This document shows, piece after piece, positions 54,901 to 63,159 of a DNA stretch of 64,000 bases. The stretch is from Geodermatophilaceae bacterium URHA0031 (GTDB taxonomy: Bacteria > Actinomycetota > Actinomycetes > Mycobacteriales > Geodermatophilaceae). Below the pieces are notes generated by a model. It had not been told where the DNA came from. It worked only from the letters and a program-made list of their open reading frames with translations, and did no database searches. Every line of letters starts with the position of its first letter. Position 1 is the stretch's first letter. The position numbers and the translations under genes are program-made. The DNA lies in NCBI GenBank assembly GCA_000620205.1, contig JHVP01000014.1, forward strand, positions 1 to 64,000, read 5' to 3'.

Positions 54901-55728
54901 TCAGACGAACGGGCTGTTGTAGACCGCGAAGTAGACGGCGATGTAGTGGCAGGTGGCGGCCACGATGGTCATCGCGTGGAAGACCTCGTGGTAGCCGAAG
55001 GTCCCCGGCCAGGGGTTGGGGCGCTTGGACGCGTAGGCGATCGCCCCGGCGCTGTAGAGCAGCCCGCCGACCGCCATGAGCACCAGGACGGTCACCCCGA
55101 CGAGGTCCAGGATGTCGACCAGCACGAAGACGGCGGCCCAGCCCAGCGCGAGGTAGATGGGCACGCCGAGCCAGCGCGGGGCGTTCGGCCAGACCATCTT
55201 CAGCGCGACGCCGAGCAGCGCACCGGTCCACACCGTGCCGAGCAGCCACCAGCCGGTCGGTTCCGGGACGGCGAGGAACGAGAAGGGCGTGTAGGTGCCG
55301 GCGATGAACAGGAAGATCATCGAGTGGTCGGCGCGCTTCATCAGCTTCCAGCCGCGGGGTGACCAGCGGCGGCGGTGGTAGAGCGCGCTGACCCCGAACA
55401 GCCCCAGGATGGTGAGGCAGTAGACGGTCACCGGCCAGCCCGCCCGGGGACCCTGCACGAACGCCAGCGGGATGAGCACCGCTGCCGCCACGATCGCGCC
55501 GAAGAACGCGAACAGGTGCAGCCAGCCGCGCATCCGGGGACGGGTGTCGGGATGGTCGTAGTCCCGATCGCCGTAGTCGGTGAGCGCCCAGTCGCCCTGG
55601 TGGGTGATCGCCTCGACCGGGACGCGCTCGTCCCGGACGACGCTGAGCGCTTCGCGGAGCGGGGCCTCGATCTCGGCGCCGTCAGCGGTGACCTGCACGG
55701 GGTCCTCGCGGTCTGAGGAGACGCTCAT
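54901..55728 (-). CDS. trhA: Hemolysin III/TrhA-family (PAQR) membrane protein
   Basis: A 275-residue protein with an acidic cytoplasmic N-terminus (~1–70) and seven helices. Family residues are visible: Ser-Ala-Leu-Tyr-His-Arg (first His), Arg-Ala-Asp-His-Ser-Met-Ile-Phe (Asp/His), and a late Tyr-His-Glu-Val-Phe-His (two His), which together form the zinc site of the PAQR fold. TrhA is implicated in membrane homeostasis. Divergent from the prenyl-transferase gene, a common actinobacterial pairing. Confidence 0.92.
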   Translation of the reverse strand: MSVSSDREDPVQVTADGAEIEAPLREALSVVRDERVPVEAITHQGDWALTDYGDRDYDHPDTRPRMRGWLHLFAFFGAIVAAAVLIPLAFVQGPRAGWPVTVYCLTILGLFGVSALYHRRRWSPRGWKLMKRADHSMIFLFIAGTYTPFSFLAVPEPTGWWLLGTVWTGALLGVALKMVWPNAPRWLGVPIYLALGWAAVFVLVDILDLVGVTVLVLMAVGGLLYSAGAIAYASKRPNPWPGTFGYHEVFHAMTIVAATCHYIAVYFAVYNSPFV

Positions 55729-55843
55729 GGCCCGAGGTTACGGAGGCGGGCAGGGGGCGTCATCCCAGAGCGGCTGTGACCTTCCCGGCCCCGGCTCGCC
55801 CCTGCGGTCAGCCGGCGGGGCAGCCGGGACCTAGGGTGGCTCC

Positions 55844-56623
55844 GTGGGGGTGCGCGCGTGGGTCCGCGAGAGGCTCACCGTGCTGTACGAGCACCGGATC
55901 GCCCGGTCGCTGGCCGGCGCCGACCTGCCCCGGCACGTCGGCGTGATCATGGACGGCAACCGCCGCTGGGCGCGGGCGATCGGGCTCGAGGACGTCGCCC
56001 ACGGGCACCGCCGCGGTGCGGAGAAGATCGTCGACCTGCTCGGCTGGTGCGACGACGCGGGCGTGCAGGTGGTGACGCTGTTCCTGCTCTCCACCGACAA
56101 CCTCGGCCGGCCCGAGCCGGAGCTCAGCGCCCTGCTGTCGATCATCGAGGACGTCGCGACCGACCTGTCCCGGCCCGGGCGGCGCTGGCAGTTGCGCGCG
56201 ATGGGCGCGTTGGAGCTGCTGCCGGCGGAGACGGCGGCGGTGCTGAAGAGGGCCGAGGAGGACACCCAGGGCCGGCCGGGCGCGTCGGTCAACCTGGCGG
56301 TCGGCTACGGCGGCCGGCAGGAGATCGCCGACGCCGTCCGGTCGCTGCTGGCCGAGCACGCCGAACGGGGGACGACGCTGCCCGAGCTGATCGAGGCGCT
56401 GGAGGTCGACCACATCGCCGAGCACCTCTACACCCGCGGTCAGCCCGACCCGGACCTGGTGATCCGCACCAGCGGCGAGCAGCGGCTCTCGGGCTTCCTC
56501 CTCTGGCAGACGGCGAACGCCGAGTTCCACTTCACCGACGTGTACTGGCCGGACTTCCGCCGGGTCGACTTCCTCCGGGCGCTGCGCGACTACGCGGCCC
56601 GGCACCGCCGCTTCGGCAGCTGA
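55844..56623 (+). CDS. Z-type isoprenyl transferase (UppS family)
   Basis: A 259-residue cis-prenyl transferase. The catalytic segment is Val-Gly-Val-Ile-Met-Asp-Gly-Asn-Arg-Arg-Trp-Ala (Asp37), with Gly-His-Arg-Arg-Gly, Thr-Leu-Phe-Leu-Leu-Ser-Thr-Asp-Asn, and the C-terminal Arg-Thr-Ser-Gly-Glu-Gln-Arg-Leu-Ser-Gly-Phe-Leu-Leu-Trp-Gln. Such enzymes make decaprenyl- or shorter Z,E-prenyl diphosphates; actinobacteria often have two, so this may supply a long-chain carrier lipid or a short primer. The lipid carrier would be needed by the polysaccharide cluster at the left of the window. Confidence 0.93.
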   Translation: MGVRAWVRERLTVLYEHRIARSLAGADLPRHVGVIMDGNRRWARAIGLEDVAHGHRRGAEKIVDLLGWCDDAGVQVVTLFLLSTDNLGRPEPELSALLSIIEDVATDLSRPGRRWQLRAMGALELLPAETAAVLKRAEEDTQGRPGASVNLAVGYGGRQEIADAVRSLLAEHAERGTTLPELIEALEVDHIAEHLYTRGQPDPDLVIRTSGEQRLSGFLLWQTANAEFHFTDVYWPDFRRVDFLRALRDYAARHRRFGS

Positions 56624-56672
56624 CCAGCCCCGGCGGGAGGCGGCGGGGAAGGGCGCTGAGAGGATCGGCGGC

Positions 56673-57890
56673 ATGGCAGCCGGCGCGGTCGACGTCCCCC
56701 TCGAGTACGTGCGGCTGGGCCTGCGCTTCGACCGGCTGGAGCCCGGCTTCGTCGACGCGTACACCGGTGACCCCCGGCTGCGTGCCGCGGTCGCGGACGA
56801 GCCGGCGCCGACCCCGCACCGGCTCCGTGACCAGGCCCGGGCGCTGCTCGGCGAGCTGGACTCCGCGCAGCTGCCGGCGGACCGGGTCGCGTACCTGCGC
56901 GGCCAGCTGACCGGGCTCGAGTGCAGCGCCCGCAAGCTGGGCGGGGAACCGGTGGGGTTCATCGCCGAGGTGCAGGCCTACTTCCAGGTGCAGGTCACCC
57001 TCGGCGAACCGGCCGACTACGCCGCGGCGCACACCGCGCTGGACCAGCTGCTGCCCGGGGGAGGCACCCTGGCGGAGCGGTACGCGGCGCACCGGCGCCG
57101 GGAGGAGTGCCCGCCGCAGCGGCTGGAGGGGGCGGTGCACGCGCTCTCCTCGGCCCTGCGCGACCGGGTCCGCGGCCAGTACGGCCTGCCCGAGGTCGAG
57201 ACGGTCCAGTACGAGGTGGTCACCGACAGGCCGTGGTCGGGCTTCAACTACTACGAGGGCGACTACCGCTCCCGGGTGGCCATCAACGCCGACCTGCCGC
57301 ACCGGCTCAGCCAGCTGCCGCACCTGGTGGCCCACGAGGCCTACCCGGGTCACCACACCGAGCACTGCCGCAAGGAGCGCGGGCTGGTCGAGCGCGACCA
57401 GCACCTGGAGCACACGGTCTTCCTGGTCAACACCCCCGAGTGCCTGATGGCGGAGGGGCTGGCCGACCTCGGGGTGGAGGCGTCGGTCGGCGCGGGCTGG
57501 GGGCCGTGGGCGGCCGAGGTGCTGGGCGACCTCGGCCTCCGCTTCGACGGGCACCTGGCCGAGCAGGTGGCCGTGGCGGCGGCGCCGCTGAACCGGGTGC
57601 GCCAGGACGCGGCGATCATGCTGCACGACCGCGGTGCCGACCCGGATGCGGTCATCGCCCACCTGCAGCGCTGGGCGCTGGTCAGCTCCGACCGGGCCGC
57701 CCAGCAGCTGCGCTTCCTGACCGACCCGCTGTGGCGGGCCTACATCTCCACCTACGTCGAGGGCTTCGACCTGCTGTCGTCCTGGCTGGCCGCCCGCCCG
57801 GCGGCGCAGCCGGTGGGCGACCGCTTCGTCCGCCTGCTGGATGAGCCGCTGACCCCTGCCGGGATCGCCGCCGAGCTCTCGGTCGCCTGA
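56673..57890 (+). CDS. DUF885-family putative zinc carboxypeptidase-like protein
   Basis: A 405-residue protein of the DUF885 family. The metal-binding pattern His-Glu-Ala-Tyr-Pro-Gly-His-His-Thr-Glu-His lies near residue 225 (HExxPGHH, the DUF885 hallmark), with a later Ala-Glu-Gly-Leu-Ala-Asp helix that could give the third ligand. It is shorter than the ~550–600 residue secreted members and has no signal peptide, so it is cytosolic. Peptidase activity is inferred from the family. 50 bases after the prenyl-transferase gene. Confidence 0.85.
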   Translation: MAAGAVDVPLEYVRLGLRFDRLEPGFVDAYTGDPRLRAAVADEPAPTPHRLRDQARALLGELDSAQLPADRVAYLRGQLTGLECSARKLGGEPVGFIAEVQAYFQVQVTLGEPADYAAAHTALDQLLPGGGTLAERYAAHRRREECPPQRLEGAVHALSSALRDRVRGQYGLPEVETVQYEVVTDRPWSGFNYYEGDYRSRVAINADLPHRLSQLPHLVAHEAYPGHHTEHCRKERGLVERDQHLEHTVFLVNTPECLMAEGLADLGVEASVGAGWGPWAAEVLGDLGLRFDGHLAEQVAVAAAPLNRVRQDAAIMLHDRGADPDAVIAHLQRWALVSSDRAAQQLRFLTDPLWRAYISTYVEGFDLLSSWLAARPAAQPVGDRFVRLLDEPLTPAGIAAELSVA

Positions 57891-57894
57891 CGCC

Positions 57895-58071
57895 GTGGCA
57901 GGGGGGACGCCGCAGCAGCGGCGCCTGCTCGGTCTGTGGACGGCGGGCTGGCTGGCGCTGCTGCTGCTCATCGGGCTGCTCTGGGTGGGCAACGTCGCGG
58001 TGGAGTGGCCGGTGCTGCTGGTGCCGGTGGTCTGGGCGCTGCTGGCGCTGCGGCCTCGCCGGGAGGAGTGA
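57895..58071 (+). CDS. 58-residue two-helix membrane mini-protein
   Basis: GTG at 57895, four bases after the DUF885 stop, opens a frame to TGA 58069–58071. The peptide has a Gly/Gln/Arg start, two hydrophobic segments (Leu-Trp-Thr-Ala-Gly-Trp-Leu-Ala-Leu-Leu-Leu-Leu-Ile-Gly; Pro-Val-Leu-Leu-Val-Pro-Val-Val-Trp-Ala-Leu-Leu-Ala-Leu) and a basic/acidic tail Arg-Pro-Arg-Arg-Glu-Glu. Composition fits a small membrane protein rather than random DNA. No family recognised. Confidence 0.55.
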   Translation: MAGGTPQQRRLLGLWTAGWLALLLLIGLLWVGNVAVEWPVLLVPVVWALLALRPRREE

Positions 58072-58122
58072 CCCGCGGGGCAGGTGCCGCCGGGGGCGCG
58101 CCGCAGCGGGCAGAGTTGGCCC

Positions 58123-58734
58123 ATGTCGACCACGCGGTTGCTCCTGCTGGGGGCGGTGCGGATCTTCCAGCCGGTGCACGGCTACCTGCTCCGCCGCGAG
58201 CTGCTGACCTGGCAGGTCCAGGACTGGGCGCACCTGAACCCGGGGTCCATCTACTCGGGTCTCCGCACGCTGGCCAAGCGCGGGCTGCTGGAGGAGACCG
58301 ACGGCGAGCCGGTGTCCTACCGCCTCACCGCCGACGGTGAGGTCGAGTACCAGCGGCTGCTGAGCAGCGCGCTGCGCCAGCCCGAGCCCGGCGACCCGAG
58401 CCGGCTGCTGGGGGGCCTGTGCTTCTTCACCACCCTGCCCCGCCACGAGGTCCGCGAGGCGCTGCGGGCCCGTGACCTCGTGCTGGAGGCCATGGTGTCC
58501 GGCATGGACTCGGCGGTGCGCGGCGTCGAGTCGTCCCGGATGGCGCCGGCCAGCACCGTGGAGCTCTTCCATGCGACCCGGGCCTGGGTCGACGGCGAGC
58601 GCGGCTGGGTCCGGGACGTCTGCGCCCGCATCGATGCCGGGCACTACCGCTTCGCCGACGACCCCGCGGGCCCCGACCGGCCGGTCGGGGGGCTCTGGCC
58701 GGGAGCCGTCCTCAACCCGACGGAAAGGGCTTGA
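58123..58734 (+). CDS. PadR-family transcriptional regulator
   Basis: A 203-residue regulator. The winged helix (~1–80) shows Val-His-Gly-Tyr-Leu-Leu-Arg-Arg-Glu-Leu, Leu-Asn-Pro-Gly-Ser-Ile-Tyr-Ser-Gly-Leu-Arg-Thr-Leu (recognition helix, matching the PadR G-T-I-Y-x-x-L pattern) and a wing Tyr-Arg-Leu-Thr-Ala-Asp-Gly. The C-terminal half is the helical PadR effector/dimer domain. It precedes an ABC exporter by a few bases, an arrangement typical of LadR/LmrR-like repressors of drug exporters, so it probably represses that operon until a ligand is bound. Confidence 0.9.
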   Translation: MSTTRLLLLGAVRIFQPVHGYLLRRELLTWQVQDWAHLNPGSIYSGLRTLAKRGLLEETDGEPVSYRLTADGEVEYQRLLSSALRQPEPGDPSRLLGGLCFFTTLPRHEVREALRARDLVLEAMVSGMDSAVRGVESSRMAPASTVELFHATRAWVDGERGWVRDVCARIDAGHYRFADDPAGPDRPVGGLWPGAVLNPTERA

Positions 58735-58740
58735 CCCTCC

Positions 58741-58760
58741 TGTAGTCAAACTTGAACACT
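58741..58760. promoter_or_regulatory. Candidate PadR operator overlapping the exporter's translation start region
   Basis: The 20 bases TGTAGTCAAACTTGAACACT contain the inverted repeat TCAA-AC-TTGA (58746–58755) flanked by TGT and ACA. It lies between the PadR stop (58734) and the exporter GTG (58767), in otherwise GC-rich DNA. PadR regulators bind short AT-rich palindromes next to the genes they control, so this is the best candidate site. Confidence 0.45.
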
Positions 58761-58766
58761 GGTGGG

Positions 58767-59795
58767 GTGATCCACGCCCGCGGGCTCGCCCGCACGTTCC
58801 GGAAGAAGAAGCAGGAGGTGCACGCCGTCGCCGGTGTGGACCTCGACGTCGAGGCCGGGGAGATCGTCGGCTTCCTGGGCCCGAACGGGGCCGGCAAGAC
58901 GACCACGCTGCGGATGCTGACCACGCTGCTCGCGCCGACCGCCGGCACCGCCACCGTCGCCGGCTGCGACCTGGTCACCGACCCGGTGGGCGTGCGGCGG
59001 CGGATCGGCTACGTGTCGCAGAGCGGCGCCACCTACCCCGACGCCCGCGCCGGGGAGGAGGTGGTCGACCACGCCCGGCTGTACGGGATCAGCACCGCCG
59101 AGGCGACCGCCCGCGGCAAGCAGCTGTTCCGAGAGCTCGACCTCGACGGGCTGTGGGAGCGGCAGCCGAAGTCGATGTCGGGCGGCCAGCGGCGCCGGCT
59201 GGACATCGCCGTCGGCCTGGTGCACGTGCCCGGTCTGGTCTTCCTCGACGAGCCGACCACCGGGCTGGACCCGCAGGCGCGGGCCAACCTGTGGCAGCAC
59301 ATCCGGGGCCTGCGCGAGGAGCGGGGGACGACGGTCTTCCTGACCACGCACTACCTGGACGAGGCCGACGCCCTCTGCGACCGCATCCTGGTCATCGACG
59401 CGGGCCGGATCGTCGCCGAGGGCACGCCCGACGCGCTGAAGTCGCAGGTGGGCGGCGACGTCCTCACCGTCACCGTGGAGCACGCGGGCACCGCCGGCCG
59501 GGTCGCCGCGCTGATGGGCGCGCTGCCCGGCGCCGAGGTCCCGCAGGTGCTCGACACCCGCGTCGTCGGCCGCGCACCGCAGGGTGGTGCGGCGCTGGTC
59601 AGCCTGGTCCGCGAGCTGGACGCCGCCGGCATCCCCGTCACCGGGATCGAGAGCCGCCGGCCCAGCCTGGACGACGTCTTCCTGGACCTCACCGGCCGGT
59701 CGCTGCGGGAGAGCGGCGGCGCCGGGGGCCCGGGGAGCCCGGCCGTCCCGACCGAGCGCACCGCCGCCGAGCAGCCGCAGGAGATGGCCCGATGA
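58767..59795 (+). CDS. ABC transporter ATP-binding protein (drug/lipid exporter type)
   Basis: A 342-residue ATPase: Walker A Gly-Pro-Asn-Gly-Ala-Gly-Lys-Thr-Thr, Q-loop Val-Ser-Gln-Ser, signature Met-Ser-Gly-Gly-Gln-Arg-Arg-Arg-Leu, Walker B Val-Phe-Leu-Asp-Glu-Pro, His switch Leu-Thr-Thr-His-Tyr. The C-terminal extension includes Arg-Arg-Pro-Ser-Leu-Asp-Asp-Val-Phe-Leu, as in DrrA-like proteins, and a Pro/Glu tail. GTG 58767 gives the standard N-terminus (Met-Ile-His-Ala-Arg-Gly-Leu-Ala); a TTG at 58752 is in frame. Co-transcribed with the permease (ATGA overlap). Confidence 0.93.
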   Translation: MIHARGLARTFRKKKQEVHAVAGVDLDVEAGEIVGFLGPNGAGKTTTLRMLTTLLAPTAGTATVAGCDLVTDPVGVRRRIGYVSQSGATYPDARAGEEVVDHARLYGISTAEATARGKQLFRELDLDGLWERQPKSMSGGQRRRLDIAVGLVHVPGLVFLDEPTTGLDPQARANLWQHIRGLREERGTTVFLTTHYLDEADALCDRILVIDAGRIVAEGTPDALKSQVGGDVLTVTVEHAGTAGRVAALMGALPGAEVPQVLDTRVVGRAPQGGAALVSLVRELDAAGIPVTGIESRRPSLDDVFLDLTGRSLRESGGAGGPGSPAVPTERTAAEQPQEMAR

Positions 59796-60598
59796 GCACC
59801 GCGACCACCGCCCCGACCAGTCCGGCGACCACCGAGGCGAGCAGCAGCGTCGCCCGGGACACCTGCACCGTGTTCGCCCGGGCGATGCGGTTGTCCCTGC
59901 GCAACCCGGCCTGGCTGGTGATCAGCCTGTTGCAGCCGATCCTCTACATCGTGCTGTTCGGACCGTTGCTCGAACCGCTGAGCAGCCAGCTGGGCTCGGG
60001 CAACGCCTACCAGCTGTTCGTGCCCGGCATCCTGGTGCAGTTGGGCATCTTCGGCGCGCTGTTCGTCGGGTTCGGCCTGATCGCCGAGTACCGGGCCGGG
60101 GTCATCGAGAGCCAGCGGGTCACCCCGGCCAGCCGCACCGCGCTGCTGCTCGGCCGGGTGCTGCGCGACGTCGTCGTCCTGCTGGTCCAGGGCACGCTGC
60201 TGGTGCTGGTGTCGATCCCGCTCGGTCTCCGCGCGCCGGTGCTCGGGGTCGTCCTCACCCTCGTGGTCATCGCGTTGCTCGGGGCTGCGTTCGCCTCGGT
60301 CTCCTACGCGCTGGCGCTCACGCTCAAGAGCGAGGACGCCTTCGCACCGCTGCTGAACGCCGTCGTCCTGCCGGTCCTGCTGCTGTCGGGGATCCTGCTG
60401 CCGATGACGCTGGCCCCCGGCTGGCTGCAGGCGGTCAGCGACGTCAACCCGCTCAAGCACGTCGTGGAGGGCACCCGGTCGTTCTTCACCGGCGACTACG
60501 GCAGCAGCACCGCCTGGTGGGGTGCCGGGCTCACGGTGGCCATGGGCCTGCTCGGCTGGTGGTTCGGGGTGCGACGGTTCCGGCAGGAGTCGAGCTGA
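59792..60598 (+). CDS. ABC-2 type permease of the PadR-linked exporter
   Basis: A 268-residue permease with six helices after a ~25-residue Ser/Thr/Ala-rich cytoplasmic start. The first membrane part Trp-Leu-Val-Ile-Ser-Leu-Leu-Gln-Pro-Ile-Leu-Tyr-Ile-Val-Leu-Phe-Gly, the coupling segment Glu-Ser-Gln-Arg-Val-Thr-Pro-Ala-Ser-Arg-Thr-Ala and Leu-Leu-Ser-Gly-Ile-Leu-Leu-Pro-Met match the ABC-2 DrrB-like family. It differs clearly from the permease at 44723–45529, so the window has two distinct exporters. Confidence 0.92.
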   Translation: MSTATTAPTSPATTEASSSVARDTCTVFARAMRLSLRNPAWLVISLLQPILYIVLFGPLLEPLSSQLGSGNAYQLFVPGILVQLGIFGALFVGFGLIAEYRAGVIESQRVTPASRTALLLGRVLRDVVVLLVQGTLLVLVSIPLGLRAPVLGVVLTLVVIALLGAAFASVSYALALTLKSEDAFAPLLNAVVLPVLLLSGILLPMTLAPGWLQAVSDVNPLKHVVEGTRSFFTGDYGSSTAWWGAGLTVAMGLLGWWFGVRRFRQESS

Positions 60599-60840
60599 AC
60601 GGGAGGTTTCCGCCAGTTCACCAATGCCTCACGTGTCACCCGTTGGCGTGTCTTGCCAGTGATCCTGTCGGAGATCGGGGCTAGCGTCCGCAGTGGAGGA
60701 CGGGTTCCACCCCGTCGTCCACGGGAGGCCCGGTTGGTGCGACTTCGTACGTCGACCAGAGGGGCCGCGTCCTGGCCCCTGCGCCGGGACCCGGCCACCC
60801 TCGAGCCGGGGCGCGCCGTGCGCCCCAACGGGAGTCGACT
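60599..60840 (+). promoter_or_regulatory. Structured leader region upstream of phoH-like gene
   Basis: The 242-bp gap before the PhoH-like gene holds three successive hairpins: GACGGG/CCCGTC (60699–60716), TGGTGCGAC/GTCGACCA with one bulge (60735–60758), and AGGGGCC/GGCCCCT with a 7-base loop (60760–60780). The first ~60 bases (CACCAATGCCTCACGTGTCA region) are less GC-rich and could be promoter. It may be a structured 5' leader RNA. I could match it to no known riboswitch. Confidence 0.4.
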
Positions 60841-62136
60841 GTGACCACTCGCCGCACGTTCGTCCTCGACACCTCCGTCCTGCTCTCCGACCCGGGCGCG
60901 CTGCTGCGCTTCGACGGGCACGACGTGGTGCTGCCCCTCGTGGTCATCAGCGAACTGGAGGCCAAGCGCGACCACCCGGAACTGGGCTGGTTCGCCCGGC
61001 AGACCCTGCGCGCGCTCGACGACCTGCGGCTCCAGCACGGCCGGCTCGACGCACCCGTCCCGGTCGGCGACCAGGGCAGCACGGTGCACGTGGAGCTCAA
61101 CCACAGCGATCCCTCGGTGCTCCCGGCCGGCTTCCGCAACGACAGCAACGACAGCCGGATCATGGTCGTCGCGCTCAACCTCCGCGGTGAGGGCAGGGAC
61201 GTCTGCCTGATCACCAAGGACGTCCCGCTCCGGGTGAAGGCCGCTGCGCTGGGGCTGGAGACCGACGAGTACCGGGCGCTCGGCGCCGTGGACGCCGGCT
61301 GGACCGGGATGGCCGAGCTCTCCGTCGACGAGCCGGAGATCCAGTCCCTCTACGAGCGCGGGGCGTCCCACCTGCCGGCGGCTGCGGAGCTGCCGACCCA
61401 CACGGGGCTGGTGCTGCTGTCGGCCCGTGGCTCGGCGCTGGGCCGGGTGCTGCCGGACAAGTCGGTGCGGCTGGTCCGCGGTGACCGGGACGCCTTCGGG
61501 CTGCACGGCCGGTCCGCCGAGCAGCGGATCGCGCTGGACCTGCTGATGGACCCGGAGATCGGCATCGTCTCGATGGGCGGCCGGGCGGGCACCGGCAAGT
61601 CGGCCCTGGCGCTGTGCGCGGGGCTGGAGTCGGTGATGGAGCGCCGGGCGCACAAGAAGGTGGTCATCTTCCGGCCGCTGTACGCCGTCGGTGGCCAGGA
61701 GCTCGGCTACCTGCCCGGCAGCGAGGGCGAGAAGATGGCGCCCTGGGCCCAGGCGGTCTTCGACACCCTCGGTGCGCTGGTCAGCGGGGACGTGGTCGAG
61801 GAGATCGTGGCCCGCGGGCTGATCGAGGTGCTGCCGCTGACCCACATCCGCGGGCGTTCGCTGCACGACTCGTTCGTGATCGTCGACGAGGCGCAGTCCC
61901 TCGAGCGCGGGGTGCTGCTGACCGTGCTGTCCCGGCTGGGCACCAACTCCCGGGTGGTGCTGACCCACGACGTCGCGCAGCGGGACAACCTGCGGGTGGG
62001 CCGGCACGACGGCGTGACGGCGGTGATCGAGGCGCTCAAGGGCCACCCGCTGTTCGCGCACGTGACCCTGACCCGCTCGGAGCGTTCGCCGATCGCCGCG
62101 CTGGTCACCGAGATGCTGGAGGACCTCCCCCTCTGA
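60841..62136 (+). CDS. PhoH-family ATPase with N-terminal PIN domain (PhoH2)
   Basis: A 431-residue fusion. Residues ~1–150 are a PIN nuclease domain ([10 protein letters not shown] at the start; Asp-Ser-Arg-Ile and Thr-Lys-Asp later acid sites). Residues ~220–431 are the PhoH ATPase with Walker A Gly-Arg-Ala-Gly-Thr-Gly-Lys-Ser and Walker B Phe-Val-Ile-Val-Asp-Glu-Ala-Gln-Ser. Mycobacterial PhoH2 proteins of this form are RNA helicase/ribonucleases. Unlike some, no antitoxin-like upstream gene (PhoAT) is visible here; the leader region holds no clear ORF. GTG start preceded by GGGAG. Confidence 0.93.
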   Translation: MTTRRTFVLDTSVLLSDPGALLRFDGHDVVLPLVVISELEAKRDHPELGWFARQTLRALDDLRLQHGRLDAPVPVGDQGSTVHVELNHSDPSVLPAGFRNDSNDSRIMVVALNLRGEGRDVCLITKDVPLRVKAAALGLETDEYRALGAVDAGWTGMAELSVDEPEIQSLYERGASHLPAAAELPTHTGLVLLSARGSALGRVLPDKSVRLVRGDRDAFGLHGRSAEQRIALDLLMDPEIGIVSMGGRAGTGKSALALCAGLESVMERRAHKKVVIFRPLYAVGGQELGYLPGSEGEKMAPWAQAVFDTLGALVSGDVVEEIVARGLIEVLPLTHIRGRSLHDSFVIVDEAQSLERGVLLTVLSRLGTNSRVVLTHDVAQRDNLRVGRHDGVTAVIEALKGHPLFAHVTLTRSERSPIAALVTEMLEDLPL

Positions 62137-62138
62137 CC

Positions 62139-62189
62139 GTGTGCGCTGGGGCCGGGTTCTCGGGGTGGGAATCCGGCCTCAGCGCCCAC
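62139..62189. terminator. 20-bp stem hairpin overlapping the end of the AbiEi-like gene
   Basis: GTGTGCGCTGGGGCCGGGTT (62139–62158) pairs with 62170–62189 with one mismatch and two G-U pairs, loop 11 bases. It begins 2 bases after the PhoH-like stop and covers the stop and last codons of the convergent gene. A related hairpin lies at 63160–63208. Confidence 0.85.
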
Positions 62190-63090
62190 TGAACAGCCGG
62201 CGGCGTGCTGCGTGGGTCGACCGGATGTCGTGCTGGCACCCGACGGCGTCGCTGGTCATCCGGGCGTAGCCGAACCGGAGAGTCTGCCAGCCGACCGTGG
62301 CGAGCAACGCGTCTCGCCGGATGTCGTCCTCGCGTTGCTGCCGGGACCCGTGCCATGCCGCGCCGTCCATCTCCACGGCCAGCAGGACCTCGTCGTAGGC
62401 GGCGTCCACCGCGAAGCGCTTCCCGGCCACGGTGATCCTCCGCTGCTGCACGAAGGGCGGCATGCCGGGTGCGCGCAGGACCTGCAGGCACCCCCAGATC
62501 TCCAGCTCGGACTGGCATCCGTCGGCCAGCAGCTGGACCAGCTCGGCGAGCTCCGCCCGGCCCTGGAGACGCGGCCGACGGGCGAGCTCGGCCGCGATGT
62601 CACCCGCTGAGCAGAGTCGTCGGCGCACCGCCGAGATCGCCGCCGCCCGCAGTGACGGACGGGCCGAACCTGGGGACGAGCCCCAGGCATCGACCACGGC
62701 ACGCTCGACGCAGGTGACCGGGATGCCGGACACCCGGCGGGTGAGCTCACCGATGTCGGTGGCCCGGTGCAGCAGCACTCCGGCCGACCCGCGGGCGCTG
62801 CGCGAGGACCCGACCGTCAGGTGGACCGGCCCCCCTGCGGGTGGGAGCAGGTCCCACAGCGCCAGGGCCGTGCCGTGGCTGACCACGGCCCCACGGACGT
62901 GCGCCAGCGCAGCCACCCGGGTCCGCCAGTCATGGGCGGCCGCGGGCGTGACGTAGACACCGGGCTGCAACCGGACCAGGCGACCAGTGGCGACCCAGGA
63001 GTCCACCGTGCCCCGGTCCACCCGTTGGACGAGCCCCTGCCGGGTGGTCCAGCCGGTCGGGCCCACCAGCGCCTCGACGTCCCAGGTCAT
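62179..63090 (-). CDS. AbiEi-like winged-helix protein fused to a DUF559/PD-(D/E)xK domain
   Basis: A 303-residue protein. Residues ~1–50 are an AbiEi_4-type winged helix (Thr-Thr-Arg-Gln-Gly-Leu-Val…Leu-Val-Arg-Leu-Gln-Pro-Gly-Val-Tyr-Val), followed by the antitoxin-like middle region (His-Gly-Thr-Ala-Leu-Ala-Leu-Trp-Asp; Val-Thr-Cys-Val-Glu-Arg-Ala). The C-terminal ~95 residues match DUF559, a Vsr/very-short-patch-repair-like nuclease fold: Val-Asp-Ala-Ala-Tyr-Asp…Val-Glu-Met-Asp-Gly-Ala-Ala-Trp-His then Gln-Arg-Glu-Asp-Asp-Ile-Arg-Arg-Asp. Acidic active-site residues look present. No AbiEii toxin gene is adjacent. Such fusions are common, multi-copy and functionally unassigned in actinobacteria. 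Confidence 0.85.
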   Translation of the reverse strand: MTWDVEALVGPTGWTTRQGLVQRVDRGTVDSWVATGRLVRLQPGVYVTPAAAHDWRTRVAALAHVRGAVVSHGTALALWDLLPPAGGPVHLTVGSSRSARGSAGVLLHRATDIGELTRRVSGIPVTCVERAVVDAWGSSPGSARPSLRAAAISAVRRRLCSAGDIAAELARRPRLQGRAELAELVQLLADGCQSELEIWGCLQVLRAPGMPPFVQQRRITVAGKRFAVDAAYDEVLLAVEMDGAAWHGSRQQREDDIRRDALLATVGWQTLRFGYARMTSDAVGCQHDIRSTHAARRRLFSGR

Positions 63091-63126
63091 CCGAGCAGCG
63101 TGCGCGACCACAGGGTCCTGCGGCCC

Positions 63127-63150
63127 GTGGTCCGCAGATCTGTGGACCAC
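63127..63150. promoter_or_regulatory. Near-perfect 24-bp palindrome upstream of the AbiEi-like gene
   Basis: GTGGTCC (63127–63133) and GGACCAC (63144–63150) flank CAG-AT-CTG, giving a 24-bp palindrome with one mismatched pair. Additional half-sites (GACCAC near 63106) lie between it and the gene start at 63090. The position, 37–60 bases upstream of the start, is right for a promoter operator. Confidence 0.6.
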
Positions 63151-63159
63151 GCCGCACGG

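Noticed and set aside
60599..60840. c-di-AMP (ydaO) or 6C-type RNA upstream of the PhoH-like gene
   Set aside because: I see neither the conserved ydaO core nor paired C6 loops; only unspecific hairpins.
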